Source: Streptomyces silaceus
GTDB lineage: Bacteria > Actinomycetota > Actinomycetes > Streptomycetales > Streptomycetaceae
Reading direction: 5' to 3'
DNA length: 43,300 bases
Assembly: GCF_001419745.1 (NCBI RefSeq)
Contig: NZ_LIRJ01000283.1
Location: forward strand, 1-43,300
Of the stretch, positions 1 through 8,059 are shown in pieces; within the stretch, counting starts at the first letter, position 1, and every line of letters begins with the position of its first letter. The position numbers and the translations under genes were made by a program. The notes beneath the pieces were generated by a model. That model did no database searches and had not been told where the DNA came from. It saw nothing but the letters and a program-made list of their open reading frames with translations.

Positions 1-264
1 CAGGCCGAGGGCGCCCTCGGCATGGCCGTCCTGGCGGCCACCTCCGCGGGGGTGTCCGTCCAGGACGCCGCGGCCGACATGGTCCGCATCGGCGAGGAGA
101 TCCTCCCCGACCCGGCGCGCACGGCGCGCTGGACCCCCGTCTACCTCGCCTTCGTCGACGCCCTGGCCGCCCGGGGCTGGCTCGACGAGACCGTCGCACA
201 CCACGCACGGGAACGCGCCCGCCGCGCGCCCGGCACGCAGGACCACGAAAGGGCAGGGCAGTGA
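1..264 (+). CDS. FGGY-family carbohydrate kinase, C-terminal fragment (5' end outside window)
   Basis: The reading frame is open from base 1 and ends with TGA at 262-264; the gene starts upstream of the window. The visible 87 residues (GALGMAVLAATSAGV, then IGEEILPDP and a Y-x-x-F-x-x-A-L segment) resemble the end of the second actin-like domain of FGGY sugar kinases, which phosphorylate sugars such as xylulose, ribulose or erythrulose in the cytoplasm. The sugar cannot be told from this piece. The stop overlaps the GTG start of the downstream phosphatase by 4 nt (GTGA), so the two are probably translationally coupled. An in-frame ATG at 22 is internal and is not the start. Confidence 0.72.
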   Translation, partial: QAEGALGMAVLAATSAGVSVQDAAADMVRIGEEILPDPARTARWTPVYLAFVDALAARGWLDETVAHHARERARRAPGTQDHERAGQ

Positions 265-887
265 CCGACTTCATCCTCGTACGCCATGGGGAGACCGTCT
301 GGCACGACGGCAACCGCTACGCGGGCCGCACCGACGTGGAGCTGACCTCGCGCGGCCTGCTCCAGGCCGCCGCGCTCGGCGCGTGGGCGGCGGGGGAGCG
401 CATCGACGCCGTGGCCAGCTCGCCGCTCAGCCGCGCCCGGCTCACCGCGGAGCCCGCGGCGCGGGCCCTCGGCCTGGTCCCGCGCGTCGACGAACGGCTC
501 GTGGAGGTCGACTTCGGGCGCGGCGAGGGCCTGACCCGCGACGAGATGCGGGAGCGTTTCCCCGAGGAGCTCGACGCGTTCCTGCGCGACCCGGTCGCCC
601 ACCACCTGCCCGGCGGCGAGGACCCGCGCGCGGCGGCCGTCCGGGCGAGCGCCGCCCTCTTCGACCTCGGCGACGCGTTCCCCGACGGACGCGTCCTCGT
701 GGTCGCCCACTCCACCCTCGTGCGCCTCGTCCTCTGCCGTCAGCTGGGCATCCCGCTCGCCGACTACCGGCGGGTCTTCCCCGCGCTGCACAACGGCGCG
801 CTCACCGAACTGCGGCTGCGCGACGGCCGGATGTCGCTGCTGCGCCTGAACGCGCCGGCCGCGCTCGCCCCCGTACCCACCGCGTAA
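261..887 (+). CDS. Histidine phosphatase family protein (phosphoglycerate mutase-like)
   Basis: A 208-residue protein with the N-terminal catalytic motif LVRHGETVW (His phosphorylated in the family), the downstream Arg in S-S-P-L-S-R-A, a Glu in LVEVDFGRGEG, and the second catalytic His in VVAHSTLVR. The family removes phosphate from sugar phosphates or small metabolites, or acts as a mutase. There is no signal peptide, so it is cytoplasmic. The GTG start overlaps the kinase stop and the 2-hydroxyacid dehydrogenase follows 22 nt later. A phosphatase between a sugar kinase and a dehydrogenase suggests a phosphorylated four- or five-carbon sugar intermediate; that is inference. Substrate unknown. 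Confidence 0.85.
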   Translation: MTDFILVRHGETVWHDGNRYAGRTDVELTSRGLLQAAALGAWAAGERIDAVASSPLSRARLTAEPAARALGLVPRVDERLVEVDFGRGEGLTRDEMRERFPEELDAFLRDPVAHHLPGGEDPRAAAVRASAALFDLGDAFPDGRVLVVAHSTLVRLVLCRQLGIPLADYRRVFPALHNGALTELRLRDGRMSLLRLNAPAALAPVPTA

Positions 888-909
888 CCCACCAGGAAAG
901 AAGCCCCTC

Positions 910-1953
910 ATGAGCACCACCGTCCTCGCCGCGGGCGACCACTTCGTCCTCCCGCGCCTGCTCACCGAAGAGGTCCGCACGGCCACCGAAGGCGCCGTCG
1001 ACGTCCGTGAACTCACCCTGCCCTGGCCGCACACCCCCTTCGGCCCCGTCGGCGAGGTCGACGAGGCCTCCGGCACCGAGGACGAGCTGATCGACGCCCT
1101 GCAGGGCGTCGAGGTCTGCGTCACGCAGATGGCCCCCCTCACCGAGCGCATCCTCGCCAACTGCCCCGACCTGAAGCTGATGTGCGTCAGCCGGGGCGGG
1201 CCGGTCAACGCCAACCTGGAAGCGGCCACCCGGCACGGCGTCGCCGTCTGCTACGCCCCCGGACGCAACGCCGTCGCCACCGCCGAGCACACCCTCACCC
1301 TGCTCCTCGCCGCCGCGCGCGGCGTCGGCGACACGCACTGCGACCTGCGCGGCGGCGTGTGGCGCGGCGACTACTACGACTACGACAACTGCGGCATCGA
1401 GATCGAGGGCGCCACCGTCGGCCTCATCGGCTACGGCGCGATCGGCAGCCGCGTCGCCAAGGTCCTCGCGGCCATGGGCGCGCACGTCCTGGTCCACGAC
1501 CCCTACGTGCGCCCCGAGGCCCTCGCGGGCGTCGCCGAGCAGGTCCCTCTCGACGACCTCCTCACCCGCTCCCGCATCGTCTCCCTGCACGCGCGCGTGA
1601 CCGACGAGACCCGGGGCATGATCGGCGCCGCCCAGATCGCCCGCATGCCCCGCGGCTCCGTCCTCGTCAACTGCGCCCGCGGCGCCCTCCTGGACTACGA
1701 CGCCGTGTGCGACGCCCTGGACGCGGGACAGCTGTCCGGTGCCGCCTTCGACGTCTACCCCCACGAGCCCGTCCCCGCGGGATCGCGGCTCCTGAAGACG
1801 CCCGGCATCGTCATGACCCCGCACATCGCGGGCGGCAGCCAGGAGGTCGCGCACAAGGCCGCGCGGATCGTCGCGGGCGAGGTCGGCCGCTTCCTGCGCG
1901 GCGAGCCGCTCGCCCACTGCGCGAACCCCGAGGTCTTCGCGGACCGGGCCTGA
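910..1953 (+). CDS. D-isomer-specific 2-hydroxyacid dehydrogenase, NAD(P)-dependent
   Basis: A 347-residue protein with AGGAAAG as ribosome-binding site before the ATG. It has the Rossmann motif GLIGYGAIGSRVAKVL and the family catalytic triad in order: Arg in NCARGALLDYDAV, Glu in DVYPHEPVP, His in MTPHIAGG. Members reduce 2-keto acids or oxidise D-2-hydroxyacids (phosphoglycerate-, glycerate- and erythronate-phosphate-dehydrogenase types). Length fits a two-domain enzyme without an ACT domain, so a plain SerA role is less likely. As last gene of a kinase-phosphatase-dehydrogenase operon it probably works on a sugar-derived hydroxyacid; the exact substrate is inferred only to that level. It converges with the MerR-methyltransferase gene 15 nt away. 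Confidence 0.86.
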   Translation: MSTTVLAAGDHFVLPRLLTEEVRTATEGAVDVRELTLPWPHTPFGPVGEVDEASGTEDELIDALQGVEVCVTQMAPLTERILANCPDLKLMCVSRGGPVNANLEAATRHGVAVCYAPGRNAVATAEHTLTLLLAAARGVGDTHCDLRGGVWRGDYYDYDNCGIEIEGATVGLIGYGAIGSRVAKVLAAMGAHVLVHDPYVRPEALAGVAEQVPLDDLLTRSRIVSLHARVTDETRGMIGAAQIARMPRGSVLVNCARGALLDYDAVCDALDAGQLSGAAFDVYPHEPVPAGSRLLKTPGIVMTPHIAGGSQEVAHKAARIVAGEVGRFLRGEPLAHCANPEVFADRA

Positions 1954-1968
1954 CCACCCGGCGCCCGC

Positions 1969-3096
1969 TCAGCCGATGAGCAGGCGCAGGCCGAGCTCCG
2001 CCGCGTCGAGCGCGACGAGGTCGCGGTTGCGCTCGGCCCACCGGCCCGAGGCGAGGTCGTCGCGGAGCCCGTCCACCGCCCGCCGCTCGGCCTCCTGCCC
2101 GACCCTGGTCCACACCGAGACCGCGCGGCGCACACGGTCGTCCAGATAGGCCTCGGGGCGGCGCCAGTGGGCCTCGAAGAAGCCGTCGGCGCAGTCCCAC
2201 GGGACGAGCACCGGCTCCGCACGGCCCTCGATCGCCTTCGTCAGATCGGCCAGGGACGGCCAGTCGGTGAGGAGGCCGGCGAACTCGGGCAGGTAGTCGC
2301 GGGTCAGCCAGAACCGCTCCAGCCAGCCGGGGGCACTGGCGTCGTACGTGAACACCACCACGCGGCGGGCCACGCGTTTCATCTCCCGCAGCCCGGCGAC
2401 CGGGTCCGGCCAGTGGTGCACCGTGCTGACCGCCATCGCGGCGTCGAAGGACCGGTCCTCGAACGGGAGGCTCTCCGCACCGGCGGCCACGCACGGCGCC
2501 GCGCCCGCGGGGCGCTGGGCCCGCATGACCGCCGACGGCTCCACCGCCGTGACGTCGCGGTCGGTGGGCTCGTAGGAGCCGGTGCCGGCCCCGACGTTCA
2601 GCACCGTCCGCGCGTCCCCGAGCGCGTCCCAGATGCGCGCGGCGATGCGCGGCTCGGTGCGCCGGGTCGCCGGGTAGGCGGACCCGATCGTCTCGTACAA
2701 CTGCGGGCCGAACACCCTCAGCTGCTCCTCCGGCGTCGTCCTGAACCCCATGGCCCGTGCCTCCAGTTCCTCGTCGATGGCCGCCACCATCGCGGCGGCG
2801 CGGTCGCGCTGTTCCCGCAGCAGGCCGCGCAGCCGGTGCAGACGCGCCACCGCGTCGGTGGCCGGGTCGTCGACCAGATCCGCGATCTCGCGCAGCCCGA
2901 AGCCCAGCCGCCGGTAGGCCAGCACCTCCCGCAGCCGCTCCACGTCCCCGGGCGCGTAGGCCCGGTAGCCGGCCGCGGTCCGCGCGGACGACCGCACGAG
3001 CCCGATCTCGTCGTAGTGATGCAGCGTGCGGACGCTCACCCCGGCCAGTTCGGCGACGCGTCCCACGGTCAAGTGCTCTTCCACGCCGTCGACCAT
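1969..3096 (-). CDS. MerR-family regulator fused to a class I SAM-dependent methyltransferase
   Basis: One uninterrupted frame encodes both modules (375 residues from ATG 3096). Residues about 9-77 are a MerR winged helix (LTVGRVAELAGVSVRTLHHYDEI, then YRAYAPGDVERL), and 80-115 are the usual dimerisation helix. After a short linker (EARAMGFRTTPEEQLRVFG) residues about 135-375 are a methyltransferase: motif I VLNVGAGTGSYEP at 165-177, acidic VTAVEP at 182-187, and FDAAMAVSTVHHW near 217-229. MerR proteins bind DNA and often sense a ligand through the C-terminal domain; here that position holds an apparent enzyme. The promoter geometry favours an alternative GTG start at 3084. A sequencing or assembly fusion of two genes is possible. 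Confidence 0.85.
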   Translation of the reverse strand: MVDGVEEHLTVGRVAELAGVSVRTLHHYDEIGLVRSSARTAAGYRAYAPGDVERLREVLAYRRLGFGLREIADLVDDPATDAVARLHRLRGLLREQRDRAAAMVAAIDEELEARAMGFRTTPEEQLRVFGPQLYETIGSAYPATRRTEPRIAARIWDALGDARTVLNVGAGTGSYEPTDRDVTAVEPSAVMRAQRPAGAAPCVAAGAESLPFEDRSFDAAMAVSTVHHWPDPVAGLREMKRVARRVVVFTYDASAPGWLERFWLTRDYLPEFAGLLTDWPSLADLTKAIEGRAEPVLVPWDCADGFFEAHWRRPEAYLDDRVRRAVSVWTRVGQEAERRAVDGLRDDLASGRWAERNRDLVALDAAELGLRLLIG

Positions 3097-3122
3097 GCGG
3101 CATGACGCCACGTGAGGGTCAA
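3092..3122 (-). promoter_or_regulatory. MerR-type promoter/operator of the MerR-methyltransferase gene
   Basis: On the minus strand TTGACC (3122-3117) is followed by a 19-bp spacer and CATGGT (3097-3092). The 19-bp spacer is the hallmark of MerR-activated promoters. It carries an imperfect dyad, CCTCACG-TGG-CGTCATG (ideal right arm CGTGAGG, 5 of 7 match). If CATGGT is the -10 box, transcription starts about one base before the GTG at 3084, so the mRNA would be leaderless and ATG 3096 would not be transcribed. This suggests autoregulation. Inferred from sequence only. Confidence 0.5.
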
Positions 3123-3277
3123 GCCCTCGCCCTCGCCGCCGGGCGTGAACACATGACGTCGATAGCGCCAACTCCCGGAACGGCCGGGTCTCCTGACGCG
3201 GGCGGGGGCTCATACTCACTTCGTCCCGCCCGGCGCCGCACCCCGGCGGCCCCGACCACCCGTCCCGGAAGGCAGAC

Positions 3278-4138
3278 ATGGCCCTCACCACCCGTCGCAG
3301 AGCCCTCACCACCTTCGGTGCCGCCCTCGCGGGCAGCGTCGCGCTGCCCGCGTACGCGCACGCGAGCGGGCGCGGCCACCACCCCCGCCCGCTGGTCCGG
3401 GCCCACGCCCACAACGACTACGAGCACCCCCGGCCCCTCTTCGACGCCCTCGACCACCGCTTCGGCAGCGTCGAGGCCGACATCTACCTCGTCGACGGAC
3501 AGCTCCTCGTCGCCCACGACCCGGTGGACCTCGACCCGAGCCGCACCCTCGAATCGCTCTACCTGGAGCCGCTGGCCGAGCGGATACGCGCCAACCACGG
3601 CTCGGTATACCGGGGTTACCACCGCGTCCCCTTCCAGCTGCTCATCGACATCAAGACCGAGGGCGCGTCGACCTACGCCGAGCTGCACCGCCATCTGCGC
3701 CCCTACCGGCGGCTGTTCACGACCTACACCTACGGCAAGGTGCGCCGCGGAGCGGTCACCGCCGTGGTCTCCGGAGACCGTGCGGCCCGTGCCCCGATGG
3801 AGGCGCAGCGCGTGCGGCACGCCTTCTACGACGGCAGGCTCGCCGACCTCGGCACCGCCGCGCCCGCCTCGCTCATCCCGCTGATCAGCGACAACTGGTC
3901 GCTCGCCTTCACCTGGCAGGGCACCGGGCCGATCCCGCCCGCCGAGCGCGACAAGCTGCGCGGCATCGTCTCCCGCGCCCACGCGCGCGGGCAGCGGGTC
4001 CGCTTCTGGGCGACGCCCGACCTGCCGGGCCCGCAGCGCGACGCGGTCTGGGGCGAGCTGCTCGCCGCCGGGGTCGACCACCTCAACTCGGACGACCTCG
4101 CCGGCCTCGAGGCCTTTCTCGACGCGCACGGCGGCTGA
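3278..4138 (+). CDS. Secreted PI-PLC/glycerophosphodiesterase-like TIM-barrel protein (AIM6-like)
   Basis: A 286-residue protein with GGAAGG before the ATG. The N-terminus (TTRRRALTTFGAALAGSVALP) is a twin-arginine-like or Sec signal with likely cleavage after A-Y-A or A-H-A. The mature part begins AHAHNDYEHPRPL and has VEADIYLVDGQLLVAHD, matching the His and the Glu-x-Asp...His-Asp metal and catalytic positions of the PI-PLC-like phosphodiesterase superfamily, then LLIDIKTEG. The closest recognisable group is the 'altered inheritance of mitochondria 6'-like branch. Role: probably extracytoplasmic hydrolysis of a phosphodiester; substrate unknown. It is divergent from the MerR-methyltransferase gene. 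Confidence 0.78.
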   Translation: MALTTRRRALTTFGAALAGSVALPAYAHASGRGHHPRPLVRAHAHNDYEHPRPLFDALDHRFGSVEADIYLVDGQLLVAHDPVDLDPSRTLESLYLEPLAERIRANHGSVYRGYHRVPFQLLIDIKTEGASTYAELHRHLRPYRRLFTTYTYGKVRRGAVTAVVSGDRAARAPMEAQRVRHAFYDGRLADLGTAAPASLIPLISDNWSLAFTWQGTGPIPPAERDKLRGIVSRAHARGQRVRFWATPDLPGPQRDAVWGELLAAGVDHLNSDDLAGLEAFLDAHGG

Positions 4139-4278
4139 CGGGCCGCTGACCTCGGCGGATCAACGCCCGCGTACAGAGCACCCGTTCGGAGCACAGGTCA
4201 CGGGCCCGGACGCCCCCTCCGCTACGCCACACTGACGGCCGAAAGCCGCGGTGTCACGTGGCGGAGGAGGTAATTCCC

Positions 4279-4473
4279 ATGGCCCTGTCGATCTCTGTCG
4301 TGCTGCTGCTCCTGATCCTCGCGGTGGTGTTCCTGCGCAACGGCGGGCTGAAGATGTCGCATGCCGTCGTCTGTGCCCTGCTGGGCTTCTACCTGGCGGG
4401 CACCGGCGTGGCGCCGACCATCCACAGCGGAGTGACGGCCACCACCGAACTGGTCAGCGGATTCCGGCCGTGA
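4279..4473 (+). CDS. Small single- or double-pass membrane protein, conserved type
   Basis: A 64-residue protein starting MALSISVVLLLLILAVVFLRNGGLKMSH by position. The ATG at 4279 is chosen because a strong GGAGGAGG lies 8 nt upstream; an earlier in-frame GTG at 4258 would place that ribosome-binding site inside the gene. Residues about 3-21 are a hydrophobic membrane helix, and a second weaker hydrophobic stretch (AVVCALLGFYLAGTGVA) follows a short basic turn. Similar short proteins are common in streptomycetes, but I know no function. It stands alone between exported-protein genes. Confidence 0.7.
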   Translation: MALSISVVLLLLILAVVFLRNGGLKMSHAVVCALLGFYLAGTGVAPTIHSGVTATTELVSGFRP

Positions 4474-4512
4474 CCGGCGCGCACCGGCCCCTGACGTGAT
4501 CGTTCTTTGCGG

Positions 4513-4567
4513 GTTCATGAACAACTGACGCCATTTCATGGACACTTCAAGAGGGCGGCCCTAGCTT
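4513..4567 (+). promoter_or_regulatory. Predicted housekeeping-type promoter with TTCA direct repeats; leaderless start
   Basis: TGGACA (4539-4544), a 17-bp spacer and TAGCTT (4562-4567) fit a sigma-70-like promoter, and the ATG at 4574 falls at the expected transcription start, so the mRNA is probably leaderless. No Shine-Dalgarno sequence is present. The -35 box is overlapped by TTCATG (4535) and TTCAAG (4546), 11 bp apart, with a further TTCATG at 4514 inside the perfect palindrome GTTCATGAAC (4513-4522). Eleven-bp TTCA units over the -35 region resemble Streptomyces PhoP (PHO box) sites; that part is tentative. Confidence 0.5.
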
Positions 4568-4573
4568 CGGCGC

Positions 4574-6142
4574 ATGTCCAGCAGACTGCGCCGCCTCACC
4601 CTCCTCAGCGCCGTGGCCCTGACGGTGTCCCTCGCGGGCCCCGCGTACGCCGACGAGATCCCCAAGGCCCCCGGGCACCGGCTCGTCGACGGCTATCAGG
4701 GCGCGCCCGCCGACGCCCGCCCGCTCCCCGGCACCAAACCGCCCCAGCACCCCTACCTCGCCGCCAACGGACGGAGCGGGATGCACGCGGACGCGGCCGG
4801 CAGCGGCACGTACCCCTGGAGCGGACCGCTCGGGAAGCGGCCGGCCGTCGACAGCGAGAAGATGGCGGCACTCGGCGGCGAGTGCGCGACCGTCACCTTC
4901 GACCGCGCCGGACGGATCGTCACCGTGTGCGGCACCTTCACCGGCTTCCTGGTCAAGCTGCTCGACCCGAAGACGCTCGACACGCTCGCCGAGTACAAGC
5001 TGCCGCAGCGCCCCTCGACCGTCGAGGCCATCACCCGGCTCGACTTCTCGAAGATCTTCAAGGACACGTCGGGCGGCGCCTATTCCTACCTCGACAACGA
5101 GGACCGGCTCGTCCTCGCCGACTCGCGCCAGCACGTCGTGCGTCTCGCGCACGAGCAGGCGCCGGACGGCACCTGGCGCTTCGTCGTCGACAAGGAGTGG
5201 GACCTGACGGCGCACGTCCCGCACGACTGCGTCAGCTGGACCAACCTCTACCCGAGCGGTGAATGCGACCCGGTCACGTCCGTGATGCCGGACTGGGAGG
5301 GGCGCATCTGGTGGGTCACCCGGCAGGGCCGCATCGGCACCGTCGACCCGAGGACCGACGAGATCCGTTCCATCCGGCTCAAGGGCGAGGAGATCCAGAA
5401 CTCCTTCTCCGTGGCGGAGGACGGCGTGTCGATCGTCTCCGACCACGCCCTCTACAGCTTCCGGGCCGCCGCGGACGGCACGCCGGAGGCCGTCTGGCGC
5501 CAGACCTACGACCGCGGAACGGGCACCAAGCCCGGCTCGGTGAACCAGGGTTCGGGCACCACGCCCGACCTGTTCGGCGAGCACGGGGACTACGTGGCGA
5601 TCACCGACAACGCCGACGACCGCATGAACGTCCTCGTCTACCGGCGCGGCGCCGACGTGCCCGAGGAGAAGCGGCTCGTCTGCAAGGTCCCGGTCTTCGG
5701 CTCCGGCGCCTCCACCACCGACAACTCCCTGATCACCTGGGGCGACAGCCTCGTCGTCGAGAACAACTACGGCTACGAGAACGTCGCCTCGCTCACCCTC
5801 GGCCGCAGCGTCGTCGGCGGTGTCAGCCGCATCGACGTGCGCGAGGACGGCAGCGGCTGCGACACGGCCTGGGAGAGCGACGTGCGCTCCCCGTCCACCG
5901 TGCCCAAACTCTCCACCGCCAACGGCCTGTTGTACTTCTACACGAAGGAGCCCAACAGCCTCGGCATCGACGCCTGGTACCTGACCGCGGTCGACTTCCG
6001 TACCGGCGGGACCAAGTGGAAGCGGCTCGCCGGTACGGGCCTCGCGTACGACAACAACTGGGCGCCCGTGACGCTCGGCCCCGACGGGACCGCCTACGTG
6101 GGCGTCTTCAACGGTCTCGTGGCGGTGCGCGACACGCCGTGA
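4574..6142 (+). CDS. Secreted beta-propeller-like protein of unknown function
   Basis: A 522-residue protein. Residues 1-26 are a Sec signal peptide (basic N-region SSRLRRL, hydrophobic core, cleavage after A-Y-A). The rest has repeated short beta-rich units with patterns such as TVTFDRAGRIV, GRIWWVTRQGRIGTVDPRT, EGVFN-like GTAYVGVFNGLVAV and tryptophan/glycine turns, as in PQQ-like or strictosidine-synthase-like propellers. Several cysteines (GGECAT, VTVCG, HDCVSW, SGECDP, LVCKV, SGCDT) could make disulphides outside the cell. No catalytic signature is recognised. It probably has its own leaderless promoter and ends 6 nt from the convergent NAGPA-like gene. Confidence 0.72.
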   Translation: MSSRLRRLTLLSAVALTVSLAGPAYADEIPKAPGHRLVDGYQGAPADARPLPGTKPPQHPYLAANGRSGMHADAAGSGTYPWSGPLGKRPAVDSEKMAALGGECATVTFDRAGRIVTVCGTFTGFLVKLLDPKTLDTLAEYKLPQRPSTVEAITRLDFSKIFKDTSGGAYSYLDNEDRLVLADSRQHVVRLAHEQAPDGTWRFVVDKEWDLTAHVPHDCVSWTNLYPSGECDPVTSVMPDWEGRIWWVTRQGRIGTVDPRTDEIRSIRLKGEEIQNSFSVAEDGVSIVSDHALYSFRAAADGTPEAVWRQTYDRGTGTKPGSVNQGSGTTPDLFGEHGDYVAITDNADDRMNVLVYRRGADVPEEKRLVCKVPVFGSGASTTDNSLITWGDSLVVENNYGYENVASLTLGRSVVGGVSRIDVREDGSGCDTAWESDVRSPSTVPKLSTANGLLYFYTKEPNSLGIDAWYLTAVDFRTGGTKWKRLAGTGLAYDNNWAPVTLGPDGTAYVGVFNGLVAVRDTP

Positions 6143-6148
6143 GGCCCG

Positions 6149-7423
6149 TCAGGTCCGGGAGAACACGCCGATGCCGTTCGGTACCGGGCGCTCGGCCCCG
6201 CCGCTGGGGTTGTTGCGCACGGTCACGGCATCGGCCCCCGGGGACCTGGCCACCAGGGTCGACGTGGCGGAGACCAGCGTGGAGGAGCCGCCGCCGTCCA
6301 GGCTGAAGCCGTCCCGCGCGCCCAACAGCCGCAAGGTGTCCGCCACTTCGGCGATGGTCAGACCGGCACGGAACTCCGGCGATCCGTCGAGCGAGAGCAG
6401 CAGCAGACGCCGGCCGTCGTCCGCTATCCCGGCGGCGGTCCGCACCGCCGACGTCGTGGGGTCCAGGCCGGGCAGCGGCACCCCGTCCCGCAGCACGGGG
6501 CAGCCCCCGAGCGCGAACCGGAACGGAACGTGCGAACGGGAGGCCACCAGACGGTGGGTGACCTGCACCCGGTCGCCCACGGACAGTTTGCGCAGCTCCT
6601 GCGCGCCCGCCTCGCGGCCCACCAGGACCGTGGTGCCCCGGGCGATCGGACCGCTGCCCGGCGTGTTCACCGACGACACGACACGCCCGTGCCGGAGCGT
6701 CACCTCATGGGTGTCGGCGCTGCACGGCGCGCCGCGGCTCGTGTCGGTGCCGCAGGTCGCGCGCACCCGCGAGACGGCACCCCAGTCCTCGGTGAACGCG
6801 CCGACGGAACCCACCGGCAGCGCGTACTGGTTGAGCCCGCCCAGCGGCAGACGGGACTCGGGCGTGCGTATCCGCCCGTCGAGGGCGAGGTCGTCGAGGC
6901 GCGCCCTGCGGTCGTACCCGACGCCGAGCACGGCCTTGGTGGTCACGCCCGGCGGCATCGCCGGACCGAAGCGCTGGCCGTCGGGCACCGCGCCCTTGAG
7001 CGTGCGACCGCTCGCGATCGCCGGGCCGACGGCCGCACCGGTCGCCTCGACGCCCGGATGCTGGGTCTCGGTGATGTTGAAGAAGTCGCCGTTGATCCCG
7101 CCCACGGCACCGACGCTGTCGGCCAGTGCGGAGACGGGTGCGCGTGCGGCGACCTTGCCCGGATGGAGCAGGTCGACGCCGGTGCGCGGATCGCGCAGGT
7201 CGACGTCGAGCACGTGCGCGCGGGCCGTGCCGTGCGAGGCGGGTATGTCGAAGTAGCCGTACTCCACCCCCGGCGCGATCTCGGTGAGCGCCGTCCGCCC
7301 GGTGCCCTGGACGGCACCGGCCGGTGCCGCTCCCATGAGAGCGGCACCGGCCAGCGTGCCGAGCGCGGTGATGAGGGTGCAGGCCGTTCTGAACCGTCCA
7401 CTGCGTTGCTCGTGCCGTGTCAC
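6149..7423 (-). CDS. Secreted phosphodiester glycosidase family protein (NAGPA domain)
   Basis: A 424-residue protein from GTG 7423 preceded by GGGGGGAT. Residues 1-37 are a signal peptide (TACTLITALGTLAGAALMGAAPAGA). The body carries NAGPA hallmarks: GGINGDFFNI near 108-117, LLLLSLDGS near 345, and the C-terminal FSLDGGGSSTLV near 380. The founding member uncovers mannose-6-phosphate by removing GlcNAc from a phosphodiester; bacterial members are exported and probably cleave GlcNAc-phosphodiester bonds of wall polymers or exopolysaccharide (for example in wall teichoic acid), but the substrate here is inferred. It is convergent with the propeller gene. Monocistronic. Confidence 0.88.
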   Translation of the reverse strand: MTRHEQRSGRFRTACTLITALGTLAGAALMGAAPAGAVQGTGRTALTEIAPGVEYGYFDIPASHGTARAHVLDVDLRDPRTGVDLLHPGKVAARAPVSALADSVGAVGGINGDFFNITETQHPGVEATGAAVGPAIASGRTLKGAVPDGQRFGPAMPPGVTTKAVLGVGYDRRARLDDLALDGRIRTPESRLPLGGLNQYALPVGSVGAFTEDWGAVSRVRATCGTDTSRGAPCSADTHEVTLRHGRVVSSVNTPGSGPIARGTTVLVGREAGAQELRKLSVGDRVQVTHRLVASRSHVPFRFALGGCPVLRDGVPLPGLDPTTSAVRTAAGIADDGRRLLLLSLDGSPEFRAGLTIAEVADTLRLLGARDGFSLDGGGSSTLVSATSTLVARSPGADAVTVRNNPSGGAERPVPNGIGVFSRT

Positions 7424-7494
7424 AGATCCCCCCTGGTGTCGGCTGGGCCACCCAACTGTCCCAGTGGCCAGGGGAGTTCACCAGAGCGCGGTGG

Positions 7495-7869
7495 CTATGT
7501 CCCGACGAGCCGGGAACGGATGAGGAAACGGACGCCTTCCGGGGCCTCCAGTGAGAAGCCACTGCCCCGGCCCGGCACGACGTCCACGATCAGCCGGGTG
7601 TGGCTCCACACCTCGTACTGGCTCGCGGACATCCAGAAGTCGACGGGCTCGGCGACCCCCTCGACGGCGAGCCGTGCGAGGCGGACGTCGGAGGCCCCGG
7701 TGCGGAACTCGCCCGCCGGGTAGCACATGGGCGCGCTGCCGTCGCAGCAGCCGCCGGACTGGTGGAACATCAGCGGCCCGTGGGTCTCCCGCAGCCGCCG
7801 CAGCAGCCGGGCGGCCGCGTCGGTCAGCTCCACCCGTGCGGCGCCGTCCTTCGTCTCATGGCGGTCCAT
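7495..7869 (-). CDS. DUF779 domain-containing protein
   Basis: A 124-residue cytoplasmic protein. ATG 7869 is preferred over 7899 because GGGAGAG lies 7 nt upstream. Conserved DUF779 features are LTDAAARLLRRLRETHG, FHQSGGCCDGSAPMCYP (cysteine cluster, possibly metal-binding) and VDFWMSASQYEVWSHTRLIVDVV. DUF779 genes usually sit beside aldehyde dehydrogenases of ethanol or acetaldehyde metabolism; no such gene is nearby, so it is an orphan copy. Function unknown. It is divergent from the L,D-transpeptidase gene across a repeat-bearing intergenic region. Confidence 0.85.
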   Translation of the reverse strand: MDRHETKDGAARVELTDAAARLLRRLRETHGPLMFHQSGGCCDGSAPMCYPAGEFRTGASDVRLARLAVEGVAEPVDFWMSASQYEVWSHTRLIVDVVPGRGSGFSLEAPEGVRFLIRSRLVGT

Positions 7870-7895
7870 GCGGCCACTCTCCCGCCCGGCACGTT

Positions 7896-7908
7896 GCAAC
7901 AGGGTTGC
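7896..7908. promoter_or_regulatory. Inverted repeat GCAAC-AGG-GTTGC upstream of the DUF779 gene
   Basis: Perfect 5-bp arms (7896-7900 and 7904-7908) within the context TTGCAACAGGGTTGCGA. They lie 27-39 bp upstream of the DUF779 ATG, where a regulator could act. The factor is unknown. Confidence 0.3.
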
Positions 7909-7920
7909 GAGCGGACCGCC

Positions 7921-7980
7921 GGGGCGACAGGCGGATCACCAGGGCGACACGCGGAGCAGCGGAGCGACACGCGGGCCGCC
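7921..7980. repeat. Three degenerate 20-bp tandem repeats
   Basis: Bases 7921-7940, 7941-7960 and 7961-7980 share the register GGGCGACACGCGGA at exactly 20-bp spacing; copies differ at a few positions. They lie in the divergent DUF779 / L,D-transpeptidase intergenic region. Twenty bp is about two helical turns, so a protein could bind all copies on one DNA face, but no known operator is recognised. Confidence 0.5.
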
Positions 7981-8059
7981 GTACCCCCACATGGATCAAT
8001 TGTGTGACCGGCGGGTCGTGTCGCCGGGCGTGGGAGCGTCCTGCGGTGAAGCTGGGGCG

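Noticed and set aside
3766..3779. Perfect palindrome GGTCTCCGGAGACC
   Set aside because: It lies within the phosphodiesterase coding region and is readily explained by codon choice; no regulatory context.
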